Shown here: one piece after another, positions 1-40,945 of the stretch | Position numbering within the stretch: position 1 is the stretch's first letter | Layout of the letters: each line of letters starts with the position of its first letter | Assembly (NCBI GenBank): GCA_003118195.1 | Contig: BEXV01001323.1 | Location: 24,941 to 71,589, forward strand | DNA: 46,649 nucleotides | Reading direction: 5' to 3' | Source: Hemicentrotus pulcherrimus | Taxonomy: Eukaryota; Echinodermata; Echinoidea; Camarodonta; Strongylocentrotidae | Notes under the pieces: generated by a model | What the model saw: the letters and a program-made list of their open reading frames with translations, nothing else | Databases searched by the model: none | Told to the model about the DNA's origin: nothing | Made by a program: the position numbers and the translations under genes

Positions 1-1672
1 AAAAAAACAAAAATAAAGAATACTAGTAATTGACGAAAGTGGAAGTAATGAGTAAACATGGTAAATTAGTCTGTCCGATTAGGAAAAACAAAATCTTGGA
101 ATATCACAACTTCTAGGCTAAGCACATAATTGCATAATTAACAATATTAAGGGTTTTTAAAATCTTATTTTTAAGTTTTGGAGTGATACAGATATTTAAA
201 TGTTATCGCTTCGAAAATCTTGGACAAAACATCAAAATACATCGCTTGTGTATTTTTTGTCGAACAGAATGAGACCACATTAAACACATTTCATACTCTT
301 TCGGCATTTATAACTGAAATAAGACAAATTTAATGCTAACAGTCATGTGTTAGACTGAAATTAAAAAAGAATTGACGAAATACATTGACGGTTCTGAGTA
401 GCACGTTATAATGCACTTGCGACAATTTCCCCACTATAATCGGAGTCATGATTTCAACCCAGGACCTAATACTAGAACTAACCCTAAAAATATACCTGAC
501 CTAAAACCCAATTGCAATCATAAAACAAACTCACAGAGCAGTTGTCGCCAGTTGCAGATCAGCGATTCTGCAAGAGCAGTGCGCACTAACCGCTCCACTC
601 AGGGATATAGTTCAAACCAGTCACCATTGTATAGGCCAATGAAATAAAATGGTTTCATGTTCTGGTACTTCAAACAAATATTATCAAGTGTGACATGTTT
701 TTTTTTTTAATCAATTAAAATCAATCGGATATAACATTATCTCTTTTTTTCTGTTTTATCATAGGTGCACTACGTAACCTTTAGTTTCTTAGGGTCATAT
801 ACAATTCATTTGATACATTTTCTTCCGTCGAAAATTATCTTACCGCCCGTAAACTCTTTACATTTACATCATTACCATATTTAACATAATAGATGTTATT
901 AAATATACATGCTATTTTGATATTTTGGCCTACTTCCTCTTTCCTTCTTCCTCCTTTTACGTTTATCTGCCCCTTTCACATTTTCTTCTTTCTCTCTCTC
1001 GTCCTATCGTTTTGTCTCTCCCTCCTCGTTAGACATTTCGCTCATATTCATAGGTAATCTCTTACTTCGTTCTCCTTATATCTGTTGAATTTATTTTACC
1101 CAGTTCTTGTTTTTAACATGAATTATTAAAATGTTTCACTTTTCGAGAAAAAATCACAGCAGTTGTACATCGATCTATATTTTGACTTTTACGATGACTA
1201 AGGCCCACTTTTCCTATTTTGTGTATATCAATTTTGCATCTATTCAGAACCAAAATGTACAACATATGTATATGTATCTGATTTTGTCATCCTGATTAAA
1301 TATATTTTGATAAATGAATGAATAAAAAAGAAATAATGATAATCAAAATAAATATAAAGGAATCTATTTCTGGCCTGCTGTTTTTATTAGAAAATTAAAT
1401 CTCACCCTTCGGTAGTAAATCAAAGAACATTTTAAATCTAGAACCCTTACTATTTCCGTGCACAAAAAAAAAATCAGTTCCTATCCATTAACACAATAGC
1501 ATTAAATAGTGATCAGGCATGCACATTCTCCACTCCCCGCGGAGCGTTCCAGTTAGTCGCTATTTCAAAACAACATTAAACACAGAAACTTGCCTATTTA
1601 TACCAATCGTTTGAACTGAGCAACAATGTTTGACACGAAACAGCGTGATATATAATTTTTGTTTTCATTATA
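1..1672. other. AT-rich non-coding stretch, no gene seen
   Basis: I find no exon or recognisable protein here. The 78-residue open frame at 411-647 has no domain-like composition, and parts of it look like degenerate repeat DNA. The reverse complement of about 560-600 contains GGTTAGTGCGC, which resembles the A box of a tRNA-derived SINE, but no convincing B box follows. A CT-rich patch lies at about 940-1030. Confidence 0.5.
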
Positions 1673-1678
1673 CCAGCC

Positions 1679-1905
1679 AGCAATGCCACTCCTATCATTT
1701 TAACGCTGGGTGTATTTGACACTTTAAACAAGGCAGAAAACAGGAAGAACCAGTTTGGTCCAGTTTTCTGGAAGGATGTGTACAGAAATAATATAAAGTG
1801 GGAGGACATCAATGTCAGATTTTTCGAGTTCGAAGCAAATCTGCACATGATTTCAGATAATAGACTGCTGCAGTGGTTCCTTTTCCATTTCTCGATTCAC
1901 CTTCT
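1679..1905 (+). mobile_element. possible LINE reverse-transcriptase C-terminal fragment
   Basis: The plus-strand frame through 1709-1905 reads as a coherent protein piece: FGPVFWKDVYRNNIKWEDI, then DNRLLQWFLFHFSIH. The order W...I, then a polar-LQWF-x-(F/Y)-(H/R) block, resembles the region after the reverse transcriptase of L1/Tx1-type non-LTR elements (consensus there is roughly LQWFQYRILHRI). The frame runs straight into a (CT)n microsatellite at about 1905-1957, where the similarity ends. This is family-motif recognition only. It could instead be a stray exon. Confidence 0.4.
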
Positions 1906-1957
1906 CTCTCTCTCTCTCTCTCTCTCTCCCTCTCTCTATCTCTCTCTCTTTCTCTCT
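1905..1957. repeat. (CT)n microsatellite
   Basis: An almost pure CT dinucleotide run with a few CCCT interruptions. Confidence 0.9.
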
Positions 1958-2216
1958 TTCTGTAAAATGAAATACCCAATTATTTTTTGTGTGTGAAATA
2001 ATGGTGAATCTTGCTCCAAATATTATGACGTTGTTCGAAGAATTTAGAGAGAGAGGATCTTTGTATAAACTTGCGATTGGACGAAGCGCCCGAGAGGGAG
2101 AGGTTTTGGAAGGGGGCGTCCCATTCTATCCCAGGAAAGCATTTTCAGACCTGTAATTCAACCTTATATTGCTTTTTTCTAAAGCGATTGGTTGAGCTGA
2201 GGGTTTAGGAAAATAA

Positions 2217-2278
2217 TGGGCGTTGCAAGAAGGTTGCGATTGATTGCAAGTTGCAACATTTGCAACTGCAACGCCCCA
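2217..2278. repeat. small inverted-repeat element, short copy
   Basis: It begins TGGGCGTTGCAAGAAGGTTG and ends with CTGCAACGCCCCA, a near-perfect inverted repeat able to fold into a hairpin. The terminal motif matches the element at 2428-2543, so this looks like an internally deleted copy of the same MITE family. No transposase is present. Confidence 0.65.
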
Positions 2279-2354
2279 CTAGTTTCCTAAATTTCATAGG
2301 ATTTGTTAGGATTAAAGTTTAAACAATTAAATTAAGTTAACTAGATCTCGCTTT

Positions 2355-2421
2355 TATTCTTTCCCTTTCTCCCTCTCTCTCTCTCTCTTTCCCTCTCTCT
2401 CTCTCTCTCTCACTCTCTCTC
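2355..2421. repeat. (CT)n / CCCT microsatellite
   Basis: A CT dinucleotide run with CCCT and CTTT interruptions, lying between the two small inverted-repeat elements. Confidence 0.85.
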
Positions 2422-2427
2422 TTACTT

Positions 2428-2543
2428 ATGGGGCGCTGCAAGAAAGTTGAGTTGCGATTAATTGCACACTTGCCATTAATCGCAAGACTTATGCTTGATT
2501 TGGGGACTTTGCAGTTGATTACAATTTTCTTGCAACGCCCCAT
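2428..2543. repeat. small inverted-repeat element (MITE-like), longer copy
   Basis: The left end is ATGGGGCGCTGCAAGAAAGT. The right end, reverse complemented, is ATGGGGCGTTGCAAGAAAAT, so about 20 bp match with few differences. The interior also contains complementary TTGCGATTAATTGCA / TTAATCGCAA parts. The whole 116 bp could fold as an imperfect hairpin. The superfamily is unknown. Confidence 0.7.
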
Positions 2544-3640
2544 CAGACTTTTAAAAAGTCATATAGATGCAGTTGAAATAATTTTAACATATACCATATC
2601 TGCAGCTGAGCAGAGAGAGCCTGGAAGGGGCTATCCCTTCACAACTCTTTTCGAAAATTCAACTCAACGGCAGTTTTACCCACTGTCTAGCCTAAATAAA
2701 TCATGTTCGGATTGCATATCGTAATGTCGTGTAAATGTTCGCTCATTCCATTAGGGGATGAGCATGGATATCGCCATTGCATTCGATTTGTTTTGGAAGT
2801 CTTTGTCATCAATAAAAAGTCAAACGGTGGAATCTATCATGTATATTATTCCCAGTAATAATCAAACTCCAGAATCAAGCTTTATACATGTAAATCAAGT
2901 AAGATATGTAAAACAGAACTGTGATTCAGTAATAAACTAGGATTTTTAAATATGCGACTGCGGTCCCCATTCGAAATAACGTGTCAAATATTGTCATTAG
3001 ATTTGTTTTACTTTTATATTTGAATTATCTTTTTTTGTAGTTTATTACTTTATTTGCAATTTTATACAGAGTAGCATTGTCACTTATAAAAATGCTCTCC
3101 ATAAGTGCCCCATAAAGCTTATACCATATAACTATTTCTATTTGATTTTTCTGAAATTTTTTATTTTCTATCCTACCCATTTGTTGAACATGTTATCATA
3201 TTTCGCAATTTGTTTTGTGACATTCTACTCTCCTCTATACCGCACTGTCTTTGTTTATTTGGAATCGGCATACCATGCTTTTATGGTATGTGACTGTATT
3301 GAAAGTCACACTCAGGCAAACTATATTATTTTGTCTTCTTTGTATTCCGTTAACAAAGAAATTCTTGCCAACTTTGTAAACGTAATTCAAAGGATACAGG
3401 CAGTTGAGTACATTGAAATATCTGCACGCTAAAACATATCCATCGATCCCAAACCAGTCATAATTGTCTATGATGCCCCTTTGCTCCAAGCAGACGAAGG
3501 TCAATGTCACAGTGAAAAGATAAAGCGTCATTCTTATACTAACAGTTTTATTAGTTGTAGAAATACCAATCAAACACAACGGAAGTGCTTTGAAACAATT
3601 CTTTAGCCATCCCCCCAAAAAGCTAAAAATCATGCGTTTT
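2544..3640. other. non-coding stretch, no gene seen
   Basis: AT-rich DNA. Both strands hold open frames (about 96 codons plus, 132 codons minus, overlapping at 3142-3633), but neither shows a recognisable domain, splice structure or composition unlike the surroundings. I see no RNA gene. Confidence 0.5.
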
Positions 3641-3644
3641 TACA

Positions 3645-3702
3645 TGTTTTTTCCCAGGGGGGTACGGGCCCCCCGCCCCCCCCCCCTGGATCCGCCACTT
3701 CT
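3645..3702 (-). mobile_element. DNA-transposon end-like sequence
   Basis: The plus strand reads a poly-C block followed by CCTGGATCCGCCACT. Its reverse complement, AGTGGCGGATCCAGG followed by a G run, is a common terminal sequence of animal DNA transposons and their MITEs, with a usual CAGTGGCG start. The opposite end is not identified. Confidence 0.5.
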
Positions 3703-3814
3703 ATACACACCAATATAATACCTGCCCAGCATTAGGCATGATTTGCGCGGCAATCGCGCTGATAGACAGTAGTCTGCTCACACCAGTCGGATGGGCGAGG
3801 TGTGTTTTGAAAGT

Positions 3815-3870
3815 GTGCGTGTCTGTTCGCGCGCGCGTGTGTGTGTGGGTTTGGTGTGTGTGTGTGTGAG
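3815..3870. repeat. (GT)n microsatellite
   Basis: An alternating GT tract with GCGCGCGC and GGGTTTGG interruptions. Confidence 0.9.
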
Positions 3871-3899
3871 TGAACACTGAAATTATGTGATTCATAATT

Positions 3900-4916
3900 C
3901 ACTCTCTTAATTTTTAAAAACTCTCATTTAATGTATTGACATATGTCATTGAATGCTATTATGTATCAATGTATTAATTGACTACAGAATCGGTGCTTAA
4001 TATTCATTTATTTATTTCTGTTTCTGTACAATCACTATGTTTAATTCATATCTTCAAGTGGAATGTGATTTATGTTGAATGGAATCGAATAAGCATCACG
4101 TAAGAATATCATTACGGTCATGGCCGATCTTTTTATTTACTGACAAACAAACAAAAAATGATGTTTTTCTGTCATTATAGTCTTTTTATGTCTTAATTGC
4201 CTTGAACTCAAGCACTATTCTTCTAATACCGCGATTTTACCATGAATGATCGATCAACCGTGCCTGTATAATGTGTGCATTTTACTGAATTCACTGTTGA
4301 ACAATTGTATTGCATTTTAGATCTGCAACCGAGAAATGTCTAGAAAAAATGTTTACGTATATGTGTATAGCCGTGGGGGAGGGGAAGGGGAGGGGATGGG
4401 GAGAGCCATGGGCTGCTGAAAATAATAAATTGTATTTGTAATTTATTTGATAGTTAATATTTTCATTCATGCACTTTTCATACAATAACGATCAAATGTG
4501 AAACAAACTAGTAGAAGAAAAAAAAATGCAAGATAGAGAACAGGTCGAGTGAGGTACGGCTTTTAATATTTAAACATCTTATTTGTGCCGGCCTTCGCTA
4601 AAAAAAGGAGAAGAAGCAGAAAAGCAATATATAATTTGCTATAAGTCATTGTGCTTTTCTAGAAAATAATTAGAAAATAGTAAAATCAAAAATTAAAAAA
4701 GACTAGAGTATGTGAAGGCCCGGAGAAAAAATTGACGGGTGAAATTATGGAATCCATTGGTTTAACTCACATTTATTGAAACTTAATGATACAAAGTGTG
4801 AATTTGCATCGCATGGTTTCAAGACTCAGTCAAAAATAAGGTATATAGTACTTTCATTACTGTTCCTGGCCATAATATTGCCGTAACCTTGGTGCGTTTT
4901 TGTTTTTAACTCAAAG
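3900..4916. other. non-coding stretch, no gene seen
   Basis: AT-rich, with a short G-rich patch (GGGGGAGGGGAAGGGGAGG) at about 4375-4400. No protein or RNA gene is recognised. Confidence 0.5.
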
Positions 4917-5215
4917 ATTACGCATGATTTGATTTCATCCCGTCTTGATTTTGGAAATGCTCATGCGCTCAACTTACCTCAAAATCAGCTTGTATGATCA
5001 CCCAAAAACAGAATGCTGCTCGTATTTTGATAAATTTGATAAATCATAACAATCCGTCGAGAACTTAACCTTCTAAAAAAAATATCAGAATTTCTCATCC
5101 TTCCTAAGCCCGATACTCGGTGTGGGGAAGAGGCAGGAGAAGGGCCTTCGCTGCGGAATGCTCTCCCTCGAGAGATTCGTAAAAGCAGATCAGTTGAAGC
5201 ATGGTTGAAGCGTTA
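4917..5215 (+). mobile_element. broken non-LTR retrotransposon (CR1/L2-like) RT C-terminus
   Basis: Consecutive frames give ITHDLISSRLDFGNA, then after a frame change QNAARILI, then RRAFAA, then RNALPREIRKSRSVEAW. These match in order the C-terminal part of CR1/L2-type ORF2 proteins (SRLDYGN; QNAARL; AF...; WNSLP.EIR). At least two frameshifts, an in-frame stop and a deletion show that it is dead. The rest of the element is not seen. Confidence 0.75.
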
Positions 5216-5278
5216 GAAAATACTCCTGAGACGTTTCTGACAACTGTTTAATTCGGCACAATACATTTTCTGTCATTT

Positions 5279-5548
5279 TTGTATGTTCTCTCTTTCATGT
5301 ATAAAAGCATGAACAACATCTTCCCATCACAATTTAGTAATCTTATCAATTTTCAATGGAACTTGGAAACCCATACGTATGATACGAGAAGCGCTGCCAA
5401 CATTAATCTCCCTAAACTTGGAACCCGAAGATTTCAATTTGATATTCGATACTTTGGGCCAAAATTATGGAACACCTTATCATCTATCCTACAGAAGTCG
5501 CTCACCTTTTCCTACAAGGCAAAAATGTATTTAATTATTCGATATTAG
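5279..5548 (+). mobile_element. LINE ORF2 C-terminal fragment
   Basis: The 89-codon open frame ending TAG at 5546-5548 contains HTYDTRSAANINLPK, RRFQFDIRYFGPKLWNTL and a terminal SYKAKMYLI. This is the standard ending of many CR1/Rex-type ORF2 proteins (H-Y-TR, FGPKLWN-LP, F-K-L). It differs from the fragment at 4917-5215, so two elements lie back to back. The likely 3' UTR continues to the 688-bp inverted-repeat element and may resume after it, ending near 6840 in an A-rich AATAAAT tail. Confidence 0.75.
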
Positions 5549-5628
5549 TACCCTCTCTTGTATTTATGTGTGAAAATGACTTCTTGTGGAATTGAATAAC
5601 ATGTTGTATGACCGATTACTTTGATCCC

Positions 5629-6316
5629 TAAAGGCCCGGTCACACAGGGAGGACGCATGGGGAACGCATGGCCGGTGCATGGAAAATTTCCAATTTTGGC
5701 CAGTGCGTTGTCGTTCGCTAGGCGTGCGTCATCACTCGTTACTCGTTCGTCGAACGCGCTGGACCAACGCTGAACCAGCGCTATGCATTCGTCGTCATTC
5801 GCAGTGTGCGTCGTGATTTTTTTAGCATGTTCAAAAATATGCGCGGAGCTCGACGCATGAATGTACACGCCAAAGGCACGCCAGACGTGCGTTGAGCGCG
5901 CTAGACCAGCGCCAGACATACGCGGGACACACGACCCGTATACGCACAGCGCGCGAGCTACACGCGGTGCATTTTGTGTCAGCTCGCTAGCTTTTCCAAA
6001 ATCATGACAAAAGTTAGGCACACGGCCTTTTCCAATGCGCTGGCCGTGCGTCGTAGAACGCGGTGCATGCGTGGACCATTCGTCCAGCGCGCTGGCAACA
6101 CGCTGTGCATTCGTGGAAGTAATTATTATCATGTGCGCTCTGGGTACGGTCTGTATGCGTCCTGTATGCGCCCTGTGCGCGCTCAGCGCGCTTGCAACAC
6201 GCTATACATTTGGTGTCAAAAGTTGGGCGCACGACAACGCACTGGACAAAATTGCAAATTTCCCATGCGCTGGCCGTGTGTTCCCTATGCGTCCCCCCTG
6301 TGTGACCGGGCCTTTA
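5629..6316. mobile_element. terminal-inverted-repeat element (MITE-like), 688 bp
   Basis: The left end reads TAAAGGCCCGGTCACACAGG and the right end CCTGTGTGACCGGGCCTTTA, which are exact reverse complements over 20 bp. Complementarity then continues imperfectly for about 100 bp (GGAACGCATGGCC against GGCCGTGTGTTCC; CAGTGCGTTGTCG against CGACAACGCACTG). The interior is GC-rich and built of reiterated GCGC/TGCGTC/GTGCATG words, with a third related segment at about 5995-6060. It has no credible transposase; the long open frames inside are products of its repetitive composition. A target duplication cannot be separated from the terminal TAA/TTA bases. Confidence 0.85.
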
Positions 6317-6850
6317 CGTATACACGCCTTAGCTGTTGCTATGTATACAATCTGTATAATCCCCAGGACAATGTTGTAGGATGAAGCTGCTGTTTGTTTG
6401 TTGATTTTGCTTGTTCTTAATTATGTACCTGCTGTCTATTTTAGAACTGTAGTACTTAGTTATATTTATGATGTAATCGCAGACACATGCACAGCCTAAT
6501 TGAGTTAACTTTCTCTTTATAAGTGAACATGTCTTCCTATACTTAATTCTCTTCCCATTTTCCTCTTCTTCCATTCACTATTTGTTTTCCATTCCTATAT
6601 CTACGTTCTATTATCCAATATGTAATTTTTATAATAATGTCTATAATGTTCTCTCAGTAACTGTGTTAACTTATTATTGGCGTTCCCAACTCAAGCTATG
6701 CTTTTCGGGTTTCCGCCTCCTTCCGTATCTGAACTATTTACTGTATACTCTATGTTGAAATCATTGTTACATATATAATTTATATATACATTGTGTTTCA
6801 TATTGTACTGCTGAGAAGGAAATAAATATTAATAAATACAACAAAATAGT
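6317..6850 (+). mobile_element. possible LINE 3' UTR remnant
   Basis: AT-rich sequence ending GAAGGAAATAAATATTAATAAATACAAC near 6840, an ending typical of retrotransposon 3' tails. Its position after the 688-bp element suggests it continues the LINE whose ORF2 ends at 5548. This is inference from order; no coding sequence is visible. Confidence 0.35.
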
Positions 6851-6991
6851 TTTCATTATTATTATTATTTGTATTATTACAATTATCATTATTGTTATAC
6901 TTATATTTATTGATAACATTATTTTTATTATCATCAGCATCAGCATATTTCTAGTAATATTTCAATCATATCATCGTTTTACTTCTTTCAG

Positions 6992-36647
<29,656 letters not shown>

Positions 36648-37656
36648 AAAAATAGAGATGATAAACCACTTGAAGGTTATGCCGACATCTTTGATATGGA
36701 GACAATCACTCGAATCAACGACGTGAAATCTTGCTTTTGATGAGCTTTTAGAGCATGCTGTACTGATTAGCCGCCCAAAAAACATAACATGTGGGAGTGA
36801 AACGTCAATAAGAGAAGATGCGATCACTTTAGTAGACTTTATTTATCACAGTTTAAAGGAAATATAATCTTGGTAGCGATTTGATCTATATGACAGCAGT
36901 AATTTGAGAGAAACACATAAATGATTTTAAAAGGTTATATTCTTTAAAATTGAGATAACCATGCATATGGACATTTTCAAATTGGCGAGTTGATAACCTC
37001 ACTGTGACCTGATTATTGGTGGACAACTTTCCCACTTGATCTTAGACACCAAATGAAAGAAGAAATCCAACACATTTCTCTCCCTGATATATCCTGATCA
37101 GGATAAAGGAGTGTGGAGAAAAATGAAATTTCACGAAATTTTAGTGTTAAACATGGGAAAGTTGTTCCCAATTCGTAACAGTCGAATGGCTAACTGGTCA
37201 ATATGAGTTTCCCATAGATCTCCTGATTTCATGCAGATTTCATTATTCATTACTGTCGTATTGTTGTTGTTTTTTGTAATTGAAATCAAATTTTCTGCCT
37301 CAAATTTTTTATTTTATTTGTTATTTATTTGCTTTCAAAAACTGTACAGCTTGTTACAAATAATGGATAGCCCTTAAATCTTGTTCTTGAACTTTAGTTC
37401 AATGAAAAAAAAAAACAAGACGACAAATAGTAGCAGGTGAATATGGATGGATGTATATGTATATTAAGCATGCATGCAGTTCATTGGACCAACTTTAAGG
37501 CAACTGAATTTCTCAAAGAGAATATAAAATATTAAATATTTCCATATACAGGTCACCACAGGGTGAAGAACACAAGCATTTTTTCACCATGTGAAAATAC
37601 CTTGTTAGTACTTCCCATGCTTGGGGTCAAACACCGTGTCATAATTTAGTGTATCA

Positions 37657-37752
37657 CTATATGACACGGTGTGATATATAGTGTCACACTATATGAAACA
37701 GTGTGATGTATAATGCCACACTATATGACACGGTGTGATATATAGTGTCACA
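37657..37752. repeat. 32-bp tandem repeat with internal dyads, three full units
   Basis: Units at 37657-37688, 37689-37720 and 37721-37752 each start CTATATGA and contain a TGACACGGTGTGA-like palindrome and a (G/T)TGTCACA half. Units 1 and 3 are identical; unit 2 differs at a few positions. Decayed units continue on both sides, over about 37631-37828 (for example TATGACACACTTTGA). Confidence 0.85.
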
Positions 37753-40451
37753 CTATTATGACACACTTTGATAAGCAGTGTATGACATAGTGTGATTCAA
37801 AGTGTCGCAAAGTATAACACACTTTGACCACTGAATGGATCACAAGATTGTACCCTATGTATCCCGGTGTAAACAGAGTTCACAAGTCTAATAAAATCCA
37901 GTTGTAAAGAAGTATCAAGGACGTATATTCTGATGTTACAGATATCGCGAGAGAAGTTCGAATTCGACTAATTGAGGGTCCATGTACCTATCTAGGCATT
38001 CATATATATCAAAAATAAATATAAAGCTTTGAATAGAAATCAAGAATGATTTTTTGAAAACTTTATGAGAATGAATAGAGAATCATAAAGAAGAAAAGAG
38101 AAAGAGAAAAATAAAATGGATTAAAAATGGAGAGAACGAGAGAGGGTCAGAGAGAAAGAGGGATCAGGAGGGGGTGGGTAGAAGGAGAAAGTGGAGCTGT
38201 GTAGTATAACTTTGATTAAATGTGTCATTTGATATGTGTGTCATTCTGCTTCGTGCTATATATAGAACCTCCAACTTGGAAATAATTTCTCTCGATGTTT
38301 AAAAAATGAATTGAGAAATAAACAATCACTCCTTTAAATAGCGCTCTCCTCTCAGGTATTACTCACACATTGCGGGTGCCGCGAAACCAAAATGGTATTG
38401 CCTGTCATCTATGTAGAAGAATCGTCACACCACAACAGCTTTACAAATAAATTAACCTAAACTTGAGCAATCGTAGATCATCGCCTAACTATATGTACTA
38501 TATTTTGCCTTAAATTTGAATTGGTATGTAATTTACATATAATAAAGAAAGGAATCATTTAAATACATACAAGTGAGTTATTATCAAATTATATAGATAT
38601 GTAATCAAGGAAGAAGTTTACTGAAATTACTAGACAATAAAATAACTTTATTGTTAAAGTTGAAGTGCATGTAAATGTGCTAATGTAGGTTTGAATTAAG
38701 CAATCTAGAAATTAGAATCGAGTACAATTCTCGTCTAAACTGGAATATATTATTCTTACTTTATCATACTCGTGTTTAAATGTATTTATATCGGTCAGTA
38801 AGAAAATCAACTATATACCCAGAAGAAACATGAAAAAGGTTTCATCATTACTATAAATAATTCATTTATACAAAGGAAATGTTTAGTTTAGAATGTCAAA
38901 CTCTTTCGCTATTTGATTGATGTTGAAGGTTTTATTTGACTTCTCACGAATATTTTATTTCACTTCCTATCGAACTAATTTATCCCTTACAAACTATCTT
39001 GTTAAGTGCATATTTAGACATCTATATTGAGTTATGTATTTCCAGTTTCGTTATGTCGCCATTGCAGATGTTGAATACTCATCAAATAGTTTCTTATGTC
39101 CAGTATCTAGATCCCTTTATTTACATTGTCCCAGTTTACTGCAGATGCGTATTTAAGTTTGTATTAAACACGATTGCAACTACTATCGGAAATCAAATAA
39201 AAGGAAATTGAATACCCTGTTTATTGTATATCCCATAGAAATCATATTCGGATTACGCAGTGCGGTTTTGCAATGTTCGCAAAATTTCGCAAATAAACTG
39301 GTCTTCGATTAATTTTTTCTAAAGTAAAAGAAAAATCAAGATAATGCTAGATCTTGACTGGTGATTCATTACGACCAGGCAGAAGCCATGGTTAATACAG
39401 AGTAAAAAGTTGTATGTTGTGCTCTGATAAGTGTAGACGTTTGGACTATCTTTTACAAGAGAAAAATAAAACAGCCTTTGCAATATATGAAACGGTAACA
39501 ATTGTGTTGTCAAGTTCATTTAGGAGTTACATGTATGTGTATAATGATTGCAATTCAACTAAAAGAAAGCGAAATATATGGCCACTTTATTAACAATCAC
39601 ATTTAAGATAATTTATTGCACAAAACATCTGCACTAAGAGTTGGAGGGAAGAATATACAGCGCATAGGAAATATGATACATGAAAGCAACATGCTTTAAT
39701 AGAACATTTTCTTAATACATTGGCGATTGCTAGTTACATTAAATAAAGATGTCTCAAGTTGCTTAACGTCGCCAAAACGTTAGTTAATAGTTCATTGGTG
39801 GTGATTCAAATTCAAGATTAACTGATTCCCTCTGCAATCACTGTAGTGACCTATTAATTTCATGAGGAAATATAACTTACTTACCTAAGATGCTTCCTAA
39901 AATGTGGTTTACTCAGCAATACTTTTTTTTATATTTATAGGACTAGGACTTATAGGAGTAGAATGTAAAATAAAATAGCCTTGATATAAACATTTATGAT
40001 AAAAGAATTAACATAGTATTCAATAACTTTCCTGCAAATTCGTAAACTTAACAGAAACTAGTCCATCGATTCTAAACATAGCGGAGGCTTGTGCGACCAC
40101 AGTATTTATACATAAATCCTTATCTCTCTTATGTGAAGGTGACATGACTGCAGTTCTTCAATCTAGCAGATAAGTGAAGCCTATAGGTCGAGGAAGACGT
40201 GATTTCATCCTAGGCTTAGGAGGGAACAAACCTCCGGACAAAAAAAAAAAGTTTGGATTAGAGAGCTTATAGAGGGCCGTCGGGATTCCCAAAAGTCATA
40301 TTCAGGGGGGGGGGGGTTACTGTCGGGAAAAAAATATGTTCCTCTCCCATCCCCCCCCCCCCGGGCAACTTTGGACCTGCCCCAATACGGAACTCAGGCA
40401 GATGTGTTGCATGCATTTAATCCTGACCATTTGAAATATAATGTATAATAT

Positions 40452-40510
40452 CAGGCATCAGTGGCGTAACTACGATGGAAGGGGTGAGGGGTGGAGGGGG
40501 TGCAGGTTTG
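40452..40510 (+). mobile_element. DNA-transposon end-like sequence
   Basis: CATCAGTGGCGTAACTACGA followed by a G-rich tract. CAGTGGCGTAACTA is a frequent terminal sequence of animal hAT-type elements and MITEs. Preceding poly-G and poly-C tracts at 40306-40363 may belong to the same or a related insertion. A partner end was not found. Confidence 0.45.
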
Positions 40511-40945
40511 AAGAGAACCGAGATTAGTGCTGTTCGCAGGACATTAATGAGTTTGTAATTATTCACGTCATTGTAGTCATGAAATAGAAATTGTAGGAAT
40601 CAACGCGTTGACCTCATATCGTGTATTATGTAGCTCAACGATAATCTCTTAAAAAGGTCCAAAGAGCGAAGGCACATTCACATTCAGGAAAACATAAATC
40701 AAGACAATAAAGGCTTCATTTACAAATTAAATATCAAGACGGGATCAAAACAACTTTTCATTTTTCTTTCGAGTTGGCTATTGTCTTCTCGTCTTATTTT
40801 CATCTGGGCTAAGCTGTTCCAAACAATAATCGTTTTTGGTAACCGTCGGCGAACATGCCGATGCTAAAGATATCGAACACCAACAACAAATCAAACATCT
40901 TTCGGTCATGCGCACAAGAGTTTTCAAACTTTCTCCCACGGAGAT

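Larger units (their letters stand above)
36648..40945. other. 3' UTR and intergenic DNA between the two convergent genes
   Basis: No further coding exon is recognised on either strand. Several AATAAA hexamers (for example near 38022, 38320 and 38540) could end the large gene, but none stands out. A GA-rich patch lies at about 38090-38170, a 32-bp tandem repeat at 37657-37752, and G and C runs with transposon-end-like sequence at about 40306-40510. Confidence 0.6.

Noticed and set aside
3235..3633. 132-codon minus-strand frame
   Set aside because: No domain and no supporting splice or start context. It overlaps another frame on the plus strand and abuts transposon-end sequence.
5545..6384. 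Several long overlapping open frames (up to 195 codons) on both strands
   Set aside because: They all lie within or across the GC-rich inverted-repeat element. Its low stop frequency and reiterated words create open frames in many phases, and none resembles a known protein.
37657..37752. CRISPR-like array
   Set aside because: The units are contiguous with no spacers and the context is animal DNA, so this is a tandem repeat.
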